Of a DNA stretch of 64,000 nt, positions 53,820-63,559 are shown in pieces. The stretch's first letter is position 1. Each line of letters opens with the position of its first letter. The position numbers and the translations under genes were made by a program. The stretch comes from an uncultured Faecalicatena sp. GTDB taxonomy: Bacteria; Bacillota; Clostridia; Lachnospirales; Lachnospiraceae. The notes below the pieces were generated by a model that made no database searches, was not told where the DNA came from, and worked only from the letters and a program-made list of their open reading frames with translations. Location of the stretch: NCBI GenBank assembly GCA_948468385.1, contig CAOKHZ010000011.1, positions 62,001 through 126,000 of the forward strand, read 5' to 3'.

Positions 53820-55073
53820 ATGGAAACAAAATTTAAAATGACACCGTTGGAGAAGAAGTGGGTTCTTTACGACGTGGGAAACTCTGCCTTTACGATGCTC
53901 GTGTCCACGATATTTCCCATTTACTTTAACCATCTGGCCGGGAATGCCGGGATTTCGGACGTGAATTATTTGGCGTACTGGGGCTATGCGGCTTCCATCT
54001 GTACGCTAATCGTGGCCGTCTTAGGACCGACGCTTGGTGCCATCGCGGACGTGAAGAACTTTAAAAAGCGGATATTCACCCTTTTTCTCGTCATTGGCGT
54101 GGCAGGGTGCGTCTTGTTGGGCTTCCTGTCTTCATGGATTTGGTTTCTGGGCGTGTTCGTTTTGACCAAGGTCGGTTATTCGTCCAGCCTGGTGTTTTAT
54201 GATTCCATGCTGACGGACGTGACGGACGCGGAGCGGATGGATTCGGTTTCCTCCCATGGATATGCGTGGGGCTACATTGGGAGCTGCATTCCGTTCATTG
54301 CCGGACTGGTGGTCGTGCTCGGCGGGGAGAAGGTCGGACTTGGCATGCAGGCGTCCATGGTGATAGCTTTCGTGATTACGGCCGTCTGGTGGCTTGCATC
54401 GGCGTTGCCGCTGCTTAGGTCGTATGAGCAGAAATATTATATCGAGAAAAAGGCACACATGGTGAAGGAAAGCTTCGCGAGGCTGGGGCACACGTTCCAA
54501 GAGATTTACAAGCAGAAGCATATCTTTTTCTTTTTGGTGGCGTTCTTCTTTTATATTGACGGGGTGTACACGGTCATCGACATGGCGACGGCTTACGGGG
54601 AGGCACTTGGTCTTGACACGACAGGGCTTTTGCTGGCGTTGCTTTTGACGCAGTTCGTGGCATTCCCTTCCGTGCTGATTATGAACCGATTGGCGAAAAA
54701 GCTCAATCCGGCCACGGTGATTACGATTTGTATCGTGGCGTATTTGTGCATTTCCATTTATGCTTATGGTTTGGACAAGCAGTATGAATTTTGGATTCTG
54801 GCCGTGGCAGTGGGGATGTTCCAAGGAACGATTCAGGCATTGTCCCGTTCATATTTCGGGAAAATCATTCCGGCCGAGAAGTCGGGAGAATATTTCGGGT
54901 TGTATGACATTTGCGGAAAAGGCGCGGCGGTCGTCGGGACGGCGCTGGTGTCGGTTTTGTCGCAGGTTACCGGCAGGATGAACGTTGGCGTGGCGTCGTT
55001 GTCCGTCTTGTTCGTGATTGGGCTGGTCTTGTTCCGTATGGCGGTGAAAATGAACGTGGCGCGGGAAAAATGA
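53820..55073 (+). CDS. MFS transporter, UMF1 (Atg22-like) family
   Basis: The 417-residue protein has twelve helices. The N-terminal KWVLYDVGNSAFTMLVSTIFPIYF and the later LGPTLGAIADVKNFKKR and SHGYAWGYIGSCIPFI are typical of UMF1/BtlA-type transporters. The substrate is unknown; some relatives export amino acids or act on the membrane. AGGAGGAC precedes ATG 53820. The next two genes encode a two-component system and start 23 bases later. Confidence 0.88.
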   Translation: METKFKMTPLEKKWVLYDVGNSAFTMLVSTIFPIYFNHLAGNAGISDVNYLAYWGYAASICTLIVAVLGPTLGAIADVKNFKKRIFTLFLVIGVAGCVLLGFLSSWIWFLGVFVLTKVGYSSSLVFYDSMLTDVTDAERMDSVSSHGYAWGYIGSCIPFIAGLVVVLGGEKVGLGMQASMVIAFVITAVWWLASALPLLRSYEQKYYIEKKAHMVKESFARLGHTFQEIYKQKHIFFFLVAFFFYIDGVYTVIDMATAYGEALGLDTTGLLLALLLTQFVAFPSVLIMNRLAKKLNPATVITICIVAYLCISIYAYGLDKQYEFWILAVAVGMFQGTIQALSRSYFGKIIPAEKSGEYFGLYDICGKGAAVVGTALVSVLSQVTGRMNVGVASLSVLFVIGLVLFRMAVKMNVAREK

Positions 55074-55095
55074 AACATGGTGGGAGGAACAAAGC

Positions 55096-55776
55096 ATGAG
55101 TCGTATGAAAATTCTCGTGGTGGATGACGAGAGCAGAATGCGGAAGCTTGTCCACGACTTTCTCGTCAAGGAGGGGTATGTGGTTCTTGAGGCGGCCGAC
55201 GGCGAGGAGGCGTTGGATGTATTTTATGCGGAAAAGGATGTCGCCTTGGTGATTCTTGACGTGATGATGCCGAAGATGGACGGCTGGCAGGTCTGCCGGG
55301 AAATCAGGGAGAATTCCAAGGTTCCGATCATCATGCTGACGGCACGCGCCGACGAGCGTGACGAGCTTACCGGTTTTGAGATGGGCGTGGACGAGTACAT
55401 TTCCAAGCCGTTCAGTCCCAGAATTTTGGTGGCACGGGTGGAAGCAATCCTTCGCAGGACGGCGGGCGCGGAAAAAAACGAGGTGCTGGAAGCGGGCGGC
55501 ATCACGTTGGACAAGTCCGCCCATATCGTGAAAATAGACGGGCGGCAGGTCGATTTGAGTTTCAAGGAGTTCGAGTTGCTGAATTATTTTTTGGAGAACA
55601 AGGGCATTGCTCTATCGCGCGAGAAAATTTTGAACAATGTTTGGAATTATGATTATTTCGGGGATGCCCGCACGATTGACACGCACGTGAAGAAGCTGCG
55701 CAGCAAGCTGGGTGAGAAGGGAGACTGCATCAAGACCATCTGGGGCATGGGTTACAAGTTCGAGGTGGCAAAATGA
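55096..55776 (+). CDS. OmpR-family response regulator
   Basis: The 226-residue protein has a receiver domain with D55 in VILDVMMPKMDGW as phospho-acceptor and the lysine in YISKPFSP. From about residue 130 a winged-helix DNA-binding domain follows (ITLDKSAHIVKIDGRQVDLSFKEFELLNYF and the end IKTIWGMGYKFEV). GGAGGAAC precedes the start. The kinase gene overlaps its stop (ATGA). Confidence 0.95.
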   Translation: MSRMKILVVDDESRMRKLVHDFLVKEGYVVLEAADGEEALDVFYAEKDVALVILDVMMPKMDGWQVCREIRENSKVPIIMLTARADERDELTGFEMGVDEYISKPFSPRILVARVEAILRRTAGAEKNEVLEAGGITLDKSAHIVKIDGRQVDLSFKEFELLNYFLENKGIALSREKILNNVWNYDYFGDARTIDTHVKKLRSKLGEKGDCIKTIWGMGYKFEVAK

Positions 55777-57233
55777 TATCGCTCAAACGCCAGATTCTCG
55801 CAATGTTTTTGGGATTAATGTTTTTGGTGGTCGGCCTTGTCTTTCTGATTAATGCGGGACTGATGGAACCGTATTACATAGATTACAAGCAGAACGAAAT
55901 GCTGCGGCTATATGAAATGCTTAATCAGGCCGTAACAAATGGCGGTATTGGCGAGGAGGAGGCGCAGGGAGAGCTGTTTTTGCAGAGCGAGCGGGCCAAT
56001 ATTTCGGCGACGGTCGTGACACCGGGTGGTGAAATATTGTTTTATACGGAACAAGAAAAACGGGGGCCGTTGTATGAGCGGCTGTTTGGATATGTCGCGG
56101 AGCTTAATACGGGAGAATGGCTGGAGAGTCAGGAAAATTACAGCGTGTTCAAGGTGAAGAGCAACATCACCGGACGGGAATATCTGGAAATGTACGGGAC
56201 GTTGGCGGACGAGGCGGTATTTATCATGCGTACCCCCTTGGAGAGCATACATGACGCGGCGATTTTGACGAACCGCTTTTTGCTTTTCGTGGCAGTGCCA
56301 GTTGTGTTGGTGGGGGCGTTGTTCGTCGTATTTTTTACCAGTAAGATTACGGAACCCGTGATGGAGTTGGCAGAATTGTCAAAGCGGATGGCGGATCTTG
56401 ACTTTGACGCGAAGTATACGGGCAACGTGGAAAATGAAATCGGCGTGTTGGGAGAAAATTTCAACATGATGTCCATGAAGCTTGAGACGGCGATTTCCGA
56501 ATTGAAGAGTGCGAACAACCAGCTTTTGCAGGACATTGAACAAAAGGAAAAAATCGAGAATATGCGGGGGGAATTTTTGGGTAACGTTTCCCATGAGCTG
56601 AAAACCCCGATTGCCCTGATTCAGGGCTACGCGGAGGGATTGAAGGAAAGCGTCAATGATGACGCGCAGAGCCGGGAATTTTATTGCGAGGTCATCATCG
56701 ACGAGGCGGCCAAGATGAACCAGATGGTGAAAAACCTCCTGACCTTGAACCAATTGGAATTTGGCGCGGAGGAGCCGGTGATGGAGCGGTTTGACGTCGT
56801 GGACTTGATAAGGGGCGTGCTTGCGGGTTGCGAGATCTTGGTTTCGCAGGCGGACGCGGAGATTGACTTCATTGCCGACGAGCAAGTGTACGTGTGGGCG
56901 GACGAGCTTAAGACGGAGCAGGTTTTTCGTAATTATCTGGTAAACGCCCTCCATCATGTGGCGAATGAAAGGCGCATCCAGATTCAGGCGGCCAGGCGGG
57001 AAACCTGCGTGCATGTCAGCGTGTTTAACAGCGGGAGTCCAATCGCGGAGGAAGACATTGAAAAAATCTGGCAGAAATTTTATAAGGCGGACAAGGCGCA
57101 TACCAGGGAATACGGCGGCAACGGAATCGGGTTGTCAATCGTAAAGGCAATCATGGAGTCCATGCATCAAAAATACGGGGTGAAGAACTTTGACAATGGC
57201 GTGGAATTCTGGTTTGAGCTGGACGCGGGATAA
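55773..57233 (+). CDS. Sensor histidine kinase
   Basis: The 486-residue protein has a first transmembrane helix (about 9-29), an extracytoplasmic sensor region (30-165), a second helix (168-188), a HAMP domain (190-245), and a dimerisation domain with phospho-acceptor H274 in NVSHELKTPIALIQGYAEGL. The ATPase domain carries NYLVNALHHVANERR and YGGNGIGLSIVKAIMESM. The N-box reads NALHHV in place of the usual NA-x-x-Y/F pattern but keeps the key asparagine. It phosphorylates the OmpR-type regulator encoded before it. The signal is unknown. Confidence 0.93.
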   Translation: MISLKRQILAMFLGLMFLVVGLVFLINAGLMEPYYIDYKQNEMLRLYEMLNQAVTNGGIGEEEAQGELFLQSERANISATVVTPGGEILFYTEQEKRGPLYERLFGYVAELNTGEWLESQENYSVFKVKSNITGREYLEMYGTLADEAVFIMRTPLESIHDAAILTNRFLLFVAVPVVLVGALFVVFFTSKITEPVMELAELSKRMADLDFDAKYTGNVENEIGVLGENFNMMSMKLETAISELKSANNQLLQDIEQKEKIENMRGEFLGNVSHELKTPIALIQGYAEGLKESVNDDAQSREFYCEVIIDEAAKMNQMVKNLLTLNQLEFGAEEPVMERFDVVDLIRGVLAGCEILVSQADAEIDFIADEQVYVWADELKTEQVFRNYLVNALHHVANERRIQIQAARRETCVHVSVFNSGSPIAEEDIEKIWQKFYKADKAHTREYGGNGIGLSIVKAIMESMHQKYGVKNFDNGVEFWFELDAG

Positions 57234-57302
57234 GTCGGCGCGTGGACAAAAAGGACGTCGTGCGCGGCACGTGGCGGGTAAAATGAAAAGTGGGTGGAAA
57301 AT

Positions 57303-57911
57303 ATGGTAGCAATCATTGATTATGACGCGGGCAATATAAAGAGCGTACAGAAGGCGCTTGTGAAGCTGGGGCAAGAGGCGAGAATCACTTCGGACGCGGA
57401 GGAAATTCTCGCGGCGGACAAAGTCGTCCTGCCGGGAGTCGGCGCGTTCGGAGATGCCATGCAAAATCTGCGCGCGCGGGGATTGGACAAGGTGATTCGC
57501 CGGGTGGTGGACGAGAAAATCCCGTTTTTGGGGATTTGTCTGGGACTGCAGCTTTTGTTTGAGAAAAGTGACGAGGCTCCGGGCGTGGAAGGGCTTGGTA
57601 TTTTGAAGGGTGATATTTTGCGGATTCCGGCCTCCAAGGGACTTAAGATTCCCCACATGGGATGGAATTCCCTGCACCTTTCGCATGAGGGCAGGCTGTT
57701 TCGGGGCGTGAGGGAGCAATCTTACGTGTACTTCGTGCATTCATATTATTTGAAGGCGCGTGAGGAGGAAATTGTCAGGGCATCGACTGAATATGGCGTG
57801 CAGATTCACGCGTCGGTGGAGAAGGACAATGTCTTTGCCTGCCAGTTCCACCCGGAGAAGAGCGGCGAGGTGGGGCTGAAAATATTGGAGAACTTTCTGG
57901 CAGTGGATTAA
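57303..57911 (+). CDS. hisH: Imidazole glycerol phosphate synthase, glutaminase subunit
   Basis: The 202-residue class I glutaminase supplies ammonia to HisF in histidine synthesis. The start [15 protein letters not shown], the nucleophile in [15 protein letters not shown] and the histidine/glutamate pair in [11 protein letters not shown] are all present. ATG 57303 is used rather than GTG 57294. hisF follows by 17 bases. The other his genes are not here. Confidence 0.95.
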   Translation: MVAIIDYDAGNIKSVQKALVKLGQEARITSDAEEILAADKVVLPGVGAFGDAMQNLRARGLDKVIRRVVDEKIPFLGICLGLQLLFEKSDEAPGVEGLGILKGDILRIPASKGLKIPHMGWNSLHLSHEGRLFRGVREQSYVYFVHSYYLKAREEEIVRASTEYGVQIHASVEKDNVFACQFHPEKSGEVGLKILENFLAVD

Positions 57912-57928
57912 AGGGGGATGTACGGATT

Positions 57929-58690
57929 ATGTTTACCAAACGGATTATCCCGTGTCTGGACGTGAATGCCGGACGCGTGGTGAAGGGCGTGAATTTTGTG
58001 GATTTGAAGGATGCCGGCGACCCGGTGGAGATTGCCCGGGCGTATGACGCGGCGGGGGCGGACGAACTGGTGTTTTTGGACATCACGGCCTCTTCTGACG
58101 ACCGGGCGACGGTGGTGGACATGGTTCGCAAAGTGGCGGAATGCGTGTTCATTCCGTTTACCGTGGGCGGCGGAATCCGTACCGTGGAGGATTTTCGCAT
58201 GCTTCTGCGGGAGGGGGCGGATAAGATTTCCGTCAATTCGTCGGCCATCAACAACCCAGGGCTGGTACATGACGCGGCGGAGAAATTCGGCAGCCAGTGC
58301 GTCGTCGTGGCGATTGATGCCAAGCGGCGGGAAGATGGAAGCGGATGGAACATTTATAAAAACGGCGGGCGCGTCGATGTCGGGCTGGATGCCGTGGAAT
58401 GGGCGCGGCAAGTGGAGCGGCTCGGAGCCGGGGAAATCCTTTTGACCAGCATGGATTGTGACGGCACGAAGGCAGGGTATGACTTGGAACTTACGAGTGC
58501 GATTGCCGGGAGCGTGTCGATTCCGGTCATTGCTTCCGGCGGCGCGGGCCGTCTGGAGCATTTTAAGGAGGCGTTGATAAGCGGCGGCGCGGATGCGGCG
58601 TTGGCGGCATCTTTGTTTCATTATAAGGAGTTGGAAATACGGCAGGTGAAAGAATATTTGCGCGGTGAAGGGGTTTCGGTGCGATTATAA
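57929..58690 (+). CDS. hisF: Imidazole glycerol phosphate synthase, cyclase subunit
   Basis: The 253-residue TIM barrel makes IGP and AICAR from PRFAR and ammonia. It begins [20 protein letters not shown] and carries [34 protein letters not shown] and [15 protein letters not shown] with the catalytic aspartates. AAGGGGG is upstream. It works as a heterodimer with HisH encoded just before. Confidence 0.96.
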   Translation: MFTKRIIPCLDVNAGRVVKGVNFVDLKDAGDPVEIARAYDAAGADELVFLDITASSDDRATVVDMVRKVAECVFIPFTVGGGIRTVEDFRMLLREGADKISVNSSAINNPGLVHDAAEKFGSQCVVVAIDAKRREDGSGWNIYKNGGRVDVGLDAVEWARQVERLGAGEILLTSMDCDGTKAGYDLELTSAIAGSVSIPVIASGGAGRLEHFKEALISGGADAALAASLFHYKELEIRQVKEYLRGEGVSVRL

Positions 58691-58712
58691 AAGATAACAA
58701 AGGAGAAAGACG

Positions 58713-59381
58713 ATGGCGGGATTAAATGGAGATTGGTACGAAGCATTAAAGGAGGAGTTTCGGAAACCGTATTATAAGAAGTTGTTTGACACCGTGAACG
58801 AGGAATATCGTTCTTTTAAAATATTTCCACCGGCCAATGATATTTTTAACGCGTTTCACTTGACGCCGCTTAAGGAGGTCAAGGTGGTCATTCTAGGGCA
58901 GGATCCGTACCATAATGATGGGCAGGCACATGGGTTGTGCTTTTCCGTGCAAAAAGGAGTGGAAGTGCCTCCTTCCTTGGTCAATATATATCAGGAACTG
59001 CATGACGACCTGGGGTGCACGATACCGAACCACGGTTATCTGACAAAATGGGCCGAGCAGGGCGTACTGATGTTAAATACTGTGTTGACGGTGCGCGCCC
59101 ATCAGGCAAATTCCCATCGAGGAATCGGCTGGGAGGAGTTTACCGACGCGGCAATCATGGCACTGAACGGCGAGAATCGCCCCATCGTGTTCATTTTATG
59201 GGGCTCTCCCGCACAACGCAAGGCGAGGATGTTGAACAATCCGAACCATTTGATATTGAAGGCACCGCATCCGAGTCCGCTTTCCGCGTACCGTGGCTTT
59301 TTTGGCAGCAAGCCGTTTAGTCAGACGAACCAATTTTTGGAAGCGCACGGGGTGGAGCCAATTGACTGGCAAATCGATTAA
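58713..59381 (+). CDS. ung: Uracil-DNA glycosylase
   Basis: The 222-residue family 1 enzyme removes uracil from DNA. The catalytic motif GQDPYHNDGQAHGLCFSV near residue 62, the LLNTVLTVRAHQANSHRGIGWEEF segment and the HPSPLSAYRGFFGSKPFSQTN leucine/histidine loop are present and complete. AAAGGAG is upstream. It stands convergent to the small gene that follows. Confidence 0.96.
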   Translation: MAGLNGDWYEALKEEFRKPYYKKLFDTVNEEYRSFKIFPPANDIFNAFHLTPLKEVKVVILGQDPYHNDGQAHGLCFSVQKGVEVPPSLVNIYQELHDDLGCTIPNHGYLTKWAEQGVLMLNTVLTVRAHQANSHRGIGWEEFTDAAIMALNGENRPIVFILWGSPAQRKARMLNNPNHLILKAPHPSPLSAYRGFFGSKPFSQTNQFLEAHGVEPIDWQID

Positions 59382-59399
59382 AGGCGCGCGGAGGGTGGT

Positions 59400-59663
59400 T
59401 TATTCTTCGATAATTTGGATTTCCAGGTAGTCGAAGTCAATGGAATCCACGAAATTGTCCTGGTAGAATCTGGCTTTGGCGTGTTTTTTGAAATCGGCAA
59501 TCGTCGTGTCGAGCCAGATGGGTTTGCTCAAGTCAAACTCGTAGCAGATGGCATCTAGCGCGTAAAAGACTTTGTGCGTGCGTGTGTCATCGTTTTCCAC
59601 GCAGATGACGGTGTCACGCAAAAGGTGATTGTCCTTGAATTTTTTTCCCCACAAACGAAACAT
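59400..59663 (-). CDS. Small conserved-looking hypothetical protein, 87 residues
   Basis: The minus-strand gene has GGAGGG upstream of its ATG at 59663. The product starts MFRLWGKKFKDNHLLRD and contains TRTHKVFYALDAICYEFDLSKPIWLD and DFDYLEIQIIEE. There is no signal or membrane segment. It is separated by only 18 bases from the convergent ung gene. I have the impression of a small protein common in related anaerobes, but no function can be given. Confidence 0.75.
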   Translation of the reverse strand: MFRLWGKKFKDNHLLRDTVICVENDDTRTHKVFYALDAICYEFDLSKPIWLDTTIADFKKHAKARFYQDNFVDSIDFDYLEIQIIEE

Positions 59664-59819
59664 GGTGAAGCCCTCCTCTGATATCGGCGTATTTGCACGT
59701 CGGTTCGTAAATGTATTTATCAGTATATCCGATTTGGGGGAAAATGTAAATCATGGATTTTGCGCGTGGGCTGAACGGTAACAACATTCAGTCTTGGCTG
59801 AACTGTTCATACAAAGTCG

Positions 59820-59848
59820 TTGTAAAGCCCCGTGTTCTGTGCTAAAAT
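59820..59848 (+). promoter_or_regulatory. Predicted promoter of the PTS IIC gene
   Basis: TTGTAA at 59820-59825 and TAAAAT at 59843-59848 are 17 bases apart, followed 38 bases later by the start codon. A direct repeat GGCTGAAC (59769 and 59796) upstream could bind a regulator. Confidence 0.6.
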
Positions 59849-59886
59849 TGTGGGGGTAAGTAAAAAGAAGGCGGGGATTTAAAACC

Positions 59887-60942
59887 ATGAAGAAGTTATT
59901 GGACAGGATTTTTATAGATGGACTGGGCGGGATGGCGCAAGGCTTGTTTGCCACCTTGATTATCGGGACGATCATCCAACAGATTGGCACCTTTATTGGA
60001 GGGACGTACGGCGGCCTGATATACCTCGTGGGCAAGATGGCGGCGGCCATGACAGGCGCGGGTATCGGCGTGGGCGTGGCCAGAAAGTTCGAGGCCGGCC
60101 AGTTGGTGGTCGTTTCTGCGGCGACGGCAGGCATGGTAGGTGCGTTTGCCGGCAAACTGTTGGCGGGACAGGTACTGGTGGACGGCAGCGTCGTGCTTGC
60201 GGGGCCGGGCGAGCCGCTGGGTGCGTTCGTGGCGGCCTACGTGGCCATCGAGATTGGCATTCTGGTTTCGGGAAAGACGAAGCTTGACATCCTCATCACG
60301 CCGTTTGTGTGTATCGGCTGTGGTTCTGCCGTGGGACTGTTCGTGGGACCGCCTATTTCCCGTTTCATGACGTGGCTTGGCTCCCTGATTAATTGGGGGA
60401 CGGAGCAACAGCCGTTTTTGATGGGAATCGTCGTTTCCGTGTTGATGGGGATGATTTTGACATTGCCTATCAGTTCGGCGGCCTTGGGCGTGATTTTGAA
60501 TTTATCCGGTCTGGCGGCCGGAGCGGCGACGGTAGGATGCTGTTGTAACATGGTGGGCTTCGCCGTGGCGAGTTATCGGGAAAATAAATTGGGTGGGCTT
60601 TTGGCGCAGGGCATCGGGACTTCCATGTTGCAGGTGCCAAATATCGTGAGGCGTCCCCTCATATGGCTGCCCGCCATTCTTTCCAGCGCGATTTTGGGTC
60701 CGGTCGGGACGATGCTTTTACATATGACGAGCAACGCGACCGGGTCGGGCATGGGTACCGCAGGGCTGGTCGGCCCACTGATGACGTGGCAGGTGATGAC
60801 GCAGACGGAGGACGCGCTCGTCGTGCTGGTGAAGATTTTATTGATTCAGGTCATTCTTCCGGCATGCCTTACGTTGGCGATTTCGGAATATATGAGAAAG
60901 AAAAAATGGATTCGGTTTGGCGACATGAAGCTGGATTTGTAG
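59887..60942 (+). CDS. PTS-type IIC membrane protein without IIA/IIB partners
   Basis: The 351-residue protein has about nine helices, many glycines and alanines, and the pattern of the PTS_EIIC_2 group: GGMAQGLFATLIIGTIIQQIG at the start, GAGIGVGVARKFEA, LPISSAALGVILNLSG, and GCCCNMVGFAVASYRENK. These proteins are annotated as sugar-transport IIC components, yet no EIIA, EIIB or HPr-like gene is beside it. The substrate is unknown and it may not be a true phosphotransferase. Confidence 0.82.
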   Translation: MKKLLDRIFIDGLGGMAQGLFATLIIGTIIQQIGTFIGGTYGGLIYLVGKMAAAMTGAGIGVGVARKFEAGQLVVVSAATAGMVGAFAGKLLAGQVLVDGSVVLAGPGEPLGAFVAAYVAIEIGILVSGKTKLDILITPFVCIGCGSAVGLFVGPPISRFMTWLGSLINWGTEQQPFLMGIVVSVLMGMILTLPISSAALGVILNLSGLAAGAATVGCCCNMVGFAVASYRENKLGGLLAQGIGTSMLQVPNIVRRPLIWLPAILSSAILGPVGTMLLHMTSNATGSGMGTAGLVGPLMTWQVMTQTEDALVVLVKILLIQVILPACLTLAISEYMRKKKWIRFGDMKLDL

Positions 60943-61043
60943 AAGGGTGCTGCCCGGCCGGAGTTTCGCGCGGCGGTTGAATGGTAATGTTCGCCGCTTG
61001 AAGCAGGGTGTTGACATACACAAGGAGGTTTGGAGTTATTAAA

Positions 61044-61700
61044 ATGCAAAACGCAATCAAACGTTATGAGGACGTGGACAGCTGGAAGACCATCATTTTC
61101 CTATACACTTCGGCACTCAAGGAAGTCGAGACGAAGTTGGAAATTTTGAATGACGAGTTTCGGCATGTACATAAATATAATCCAATCGAGCATATTAAGA
61201 CCAGGATCAAGACGCCAGAAAGCATCGTGAAAAAGCTAAAGCGCAATGGTTACGAGGCCTCCATAGAAAACATGGTAAAGTATATCAACGACATTGCCGG
61301 CGTGCGCTTGATTTGTTCCTTCACGTCGGACATTTACCGTCTGGCCGAGATGATTGGAAACCAGAGCGACCTAAAGGTGCTGACCATTAAGGACTACATC
61401 AAGAACCCTAAGGAGAGCGGGTATAAAAGTTACCACATGCTCGTGTCGGTACCGGTGTTTTTATCGGACAGCGTCGTGGATACCAAGGTCGAGATTCAGA
61501 TTCGTACCATCGCCATGGATTTCTGGGCGAGCCTGGAGCACAAGATTTATTATAAATTCGAGGGAAACGCGCCGGAGTACATCAGCCAGGATTTGCGTAA
61601 ATGCGCCCAGATGGTGTCGGAATTGGATGAAAAAATGTTGTCGCTTAACGAGGCGATTTTGGCGTGCGTGGAGAAGGAAAGAGATGGGAAAAACGGTTAA
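61044..61700 (+). CDS. Small alarmone synthetase (GTP pyrophosphokinase, RelQ-like)
   Basis: The 218-residue protein contains the RelA/SpoT synthetase fold: IKTRIKTPESIVKKLKRNG near residue 55, DIAGVRLICSFTSDIYRLA near 85 and NPKESGYKSYHMLVSVPV near 120, then VEIQIRTIAMDFWASLEHKIYYK with the conserved glutamate. No hydrolase, TGS or ACT domain is present, so it is a stand-alone (p)ppGpp synthetase. ATG 61044 is used; TGGAG is eight bases away. The end overlaps the next gene. Confidence 0.92.
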   Translation: MQNAIKRYEDVDSWKTIIFLYTSALKEVETKLEILNDEFRHVHKYNPIEHIKTRIKTPESIVKKLKRNGYEASIENMVKYINDIAGVRLICSFTSDIYRLAEMIGNQSDLKVLTIKDYIKNPKESGYKSYHMLVSVPVFLSDSVVDTKVEIQIRTIAMDFWASLEHKIYYKFEGNAPEYISQDLRKCAQMVSELDEKMLSLNEAILACVEKERDGKNG

Positions 61701-62277
61701 ATGTGCATTGTTTGGCATGCTTTTGTCCGCATGGGTGCTTTGTGGCTGTTCCAACAAGGTCGAGGAAGGCGCGGATTTATTGGAGAAGAAGGATTTTGAA
61801 GGGGCGGTCGAGGTGTTCGAGCAGGTGCTCTCGGACGAAAAGTCCACGTCCGTTCAGGAAGCGGAAGCGTTGCGGGGACTTGGAATGGCCTATTATGAAT
61901 TGGGGCAATATGACAAGGTGGGCGAGTTCCTTGAAAAGGCCGTGGAAGCTGGCGGGCAAAAGACGCCGAGCCTTTATAACCTGATCGGGGTAAGCGCGAT
62001 GCGGCAGGGAGATTATACGGAGGCTTTGGCCGCGTTCGAGGAAGGGCTTGGCCTATCGACGGACGGATGGATGGAACAAGGGGCGTTTTTCTGGCAGGAG
62101 GAGAAAGTCACGGTGGATTATTCGGAAGTGATACGCGAGATGCGCTATAACCGCATCGTGTGCCATGAAAAGATGTATGACTGGCAGCAGGCGTATCTCG
62201 CGGCGACGGAGTACCTTGAGCATTATCCAGATGATGAAAGGGTGCGGCACGAGGCAGAATTTTTGGAGACGAGATAG
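61684..62277 (+). CDS. TPR-repeat lipoprotein
   Basis: The 197-residue product has a lipoprotein signal: hydrophobic residues 7-21 ending in the lipobox VLCGCSN, so the mature protein starts with a lipid-modified cysteine outside the membrane. Several TPR units follow (ADLLEKKDFEGAVEVFEQVL, AMAYYELGQYDKVGEFLEKAVE-like and MRQGDYTEALAAFEEGL). It probably acts as a scaffold; the partner is unknown. The start lies 17 bases before the end of the alarmone synthetase gene. hflX begins one base after its stop. Confidence 0.85.
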   Translation: MGKTVKCALFGMLLSAWVLCGCSNKVEEGADLLEKKDFEGAVEVFEQVLSDEKSTSVQEAEALRGLGMAYYELGQYDKVGEFLEKAVEAGGQKTPSLYNLIGVSAMRQGDYTEALAAFEEGLGLSTDGWMEQGAFFWQEEKVTVDYSEVIREMRYNRIVCHEKMYDWQQAYLAATEYLEHYPDDERVRHEAEFLETR

Positions 62278-62278
62278 A

Positions 62279-63559
62279 ATGACAGGATATGAAATAAAAG
62301 AGCAGGAAGAGAGGGTAATCCTGGTCGGGGTCTCTCTTTCGGAGGACGACATGACGGACGAGTCGTTGGACGAACTGGCGGAATTGGCAAGGACGGCAAA
62401 GGCCGTCGTGGTGGGAAGGATGATTCAAGGGCGGGAAAAGATTCATCCGACCACTTATGTTGGGAAGGGAAAGCTGGCAGAATTAAAAGAACTCGTCTGG
62501 GAACGAGAGGCGACGGGAATCATTTGTGATGATGAGCTTTCGTCCGTACAGTTGCAAAATCTGGAACAAGGACTGGATTGCAAGATTATGGATCGGACGT
62601 TGTTGATTTTGGACATATTTGCGGCGCGGGCGATGTCCGGCGAGGGCAAGATACAGGTGGAGCTGGCACAGCTAAAGTACCGGGCGTCACGTCTGACCGG
62701 GCTGGGGGCGTCCTTGTCCCGTCTGGGCGGCGGCATTGGGACGCGCGGACCTGGAGAGAAAAAACTGGAGATGGACAGACGGTTGATTCGAGAGCGAATT
62801 AGCCACTTGAAGGCAGAATTGAAGGACGTGGAGCGGCATAGGGAATTGATTCGGAGCAGGCGCGAGGATACGTCCAAAAAAGTGGCCGCGCTGGTCGGTT
62901 ATACGTCCGCCGGGAAGAGCAGCATTCATAATGCATTGACGAACGCGGGCATCATGGAGGACGAAATGTTGTTTTCCACGTTGGACACGACGACCAGGGT
63001 GCTTCCCCTGGAGGAAAACAGGGAGATTCTTTTAACGGACACGGTTGGTTTCATCCGCAAGTTGCCCCACCATTTGGTGGAAGCGTTTAAAAGCACGTTG
63101 GAGGAGGCGAAGTACGCTGACGTAATCATCCATGTGGTGGATGCCGCCAATCCGCAGATGGACGTGCAGATGCACGTGGTTTACGAGACGCTTCGACAGC
63201 TTGGCGTGGAAGGAAAGCCGATTATCACGCTTTTTAACAAACAGGACGTTCTGGAGGCAAGGAAGGACGGGGACGGTTTTTTAGGGGATGCAGATGCGCT
63301 TCCGGCATTGAGAGACGTGCGTGCGGATTATACGATTAAAACGTCGGCGAAGATGGGGCAGGGTCTGGATGAATTAAAAGAGGCGTTGTTGGAGGTTTTG
63401 CGCAGGGATCAGATTTTGATTGAGCGGACGTATTCGTTTGCCGAGGCGGGAAAAGTGCAGCAAATCCGTAATTCGGGACAGTTGTTGGAAGAGGAATACG
63501 TCGCGGAGGGAATTCACGTCAAGGCGTACGTGCCGAAGGAGATATATGGAAGGTTGTAA
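62279..63559 (+). CDS. hflX: GTPase HflX
   Basis: The 426-residue ribosome-associated GTPase has the HflX N-terminal domain (HPTTYVGKGKLAELK, near residue 60), a glycine-rich linker SRLGGGIGTRGPGEKKLEMDRR, and a G domain: G1 GYTSAGKSS near 206, G2/G3 TTTRVLP and LTDTVGFIRKLP, G4 FNKQD. HflX splits stalled ribosomes. The G1 serine pair SS where many have ST is a small difference. The start directly follows the lipoprotein stop (TAGAATG). Confidence 0.95.
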   Translation: MTGYEIKEQEERVILVGVSLSEDDMTDESLDELAELARTAKAVVVGRMIQGREKIHPTTYVGKGKLAELKELVWEREATGIICDDELSSVQLQNLEQGLDCKIMDRTLLILDIFAARAMSGEGKIQVELAQLKYRASRLTGLGASLSRLGGGIGTRGPGEKKLEMDRRLIRERISHLKAELKDVERHRELIRSRREDTSKKVAALVGYTSAGKSSIHNALTNAGIMEDEMLFSTLDTTTRVLPLEENREILLTDTVGFIRKLPHHLVEAFKSTLEEAKYADVIIHVVDAANPQMDVQMHVVYETLRQLGVEGKPIITLFNKQDVLEARKDGDGFLGDADALPALRDVRADYTIKTSAKMGQGLDELKEALLEVLRRDQILIERTYSFAEAGKVQQIRNSGQLLEEEYVAEGIHVKAYVPKEIYGRL

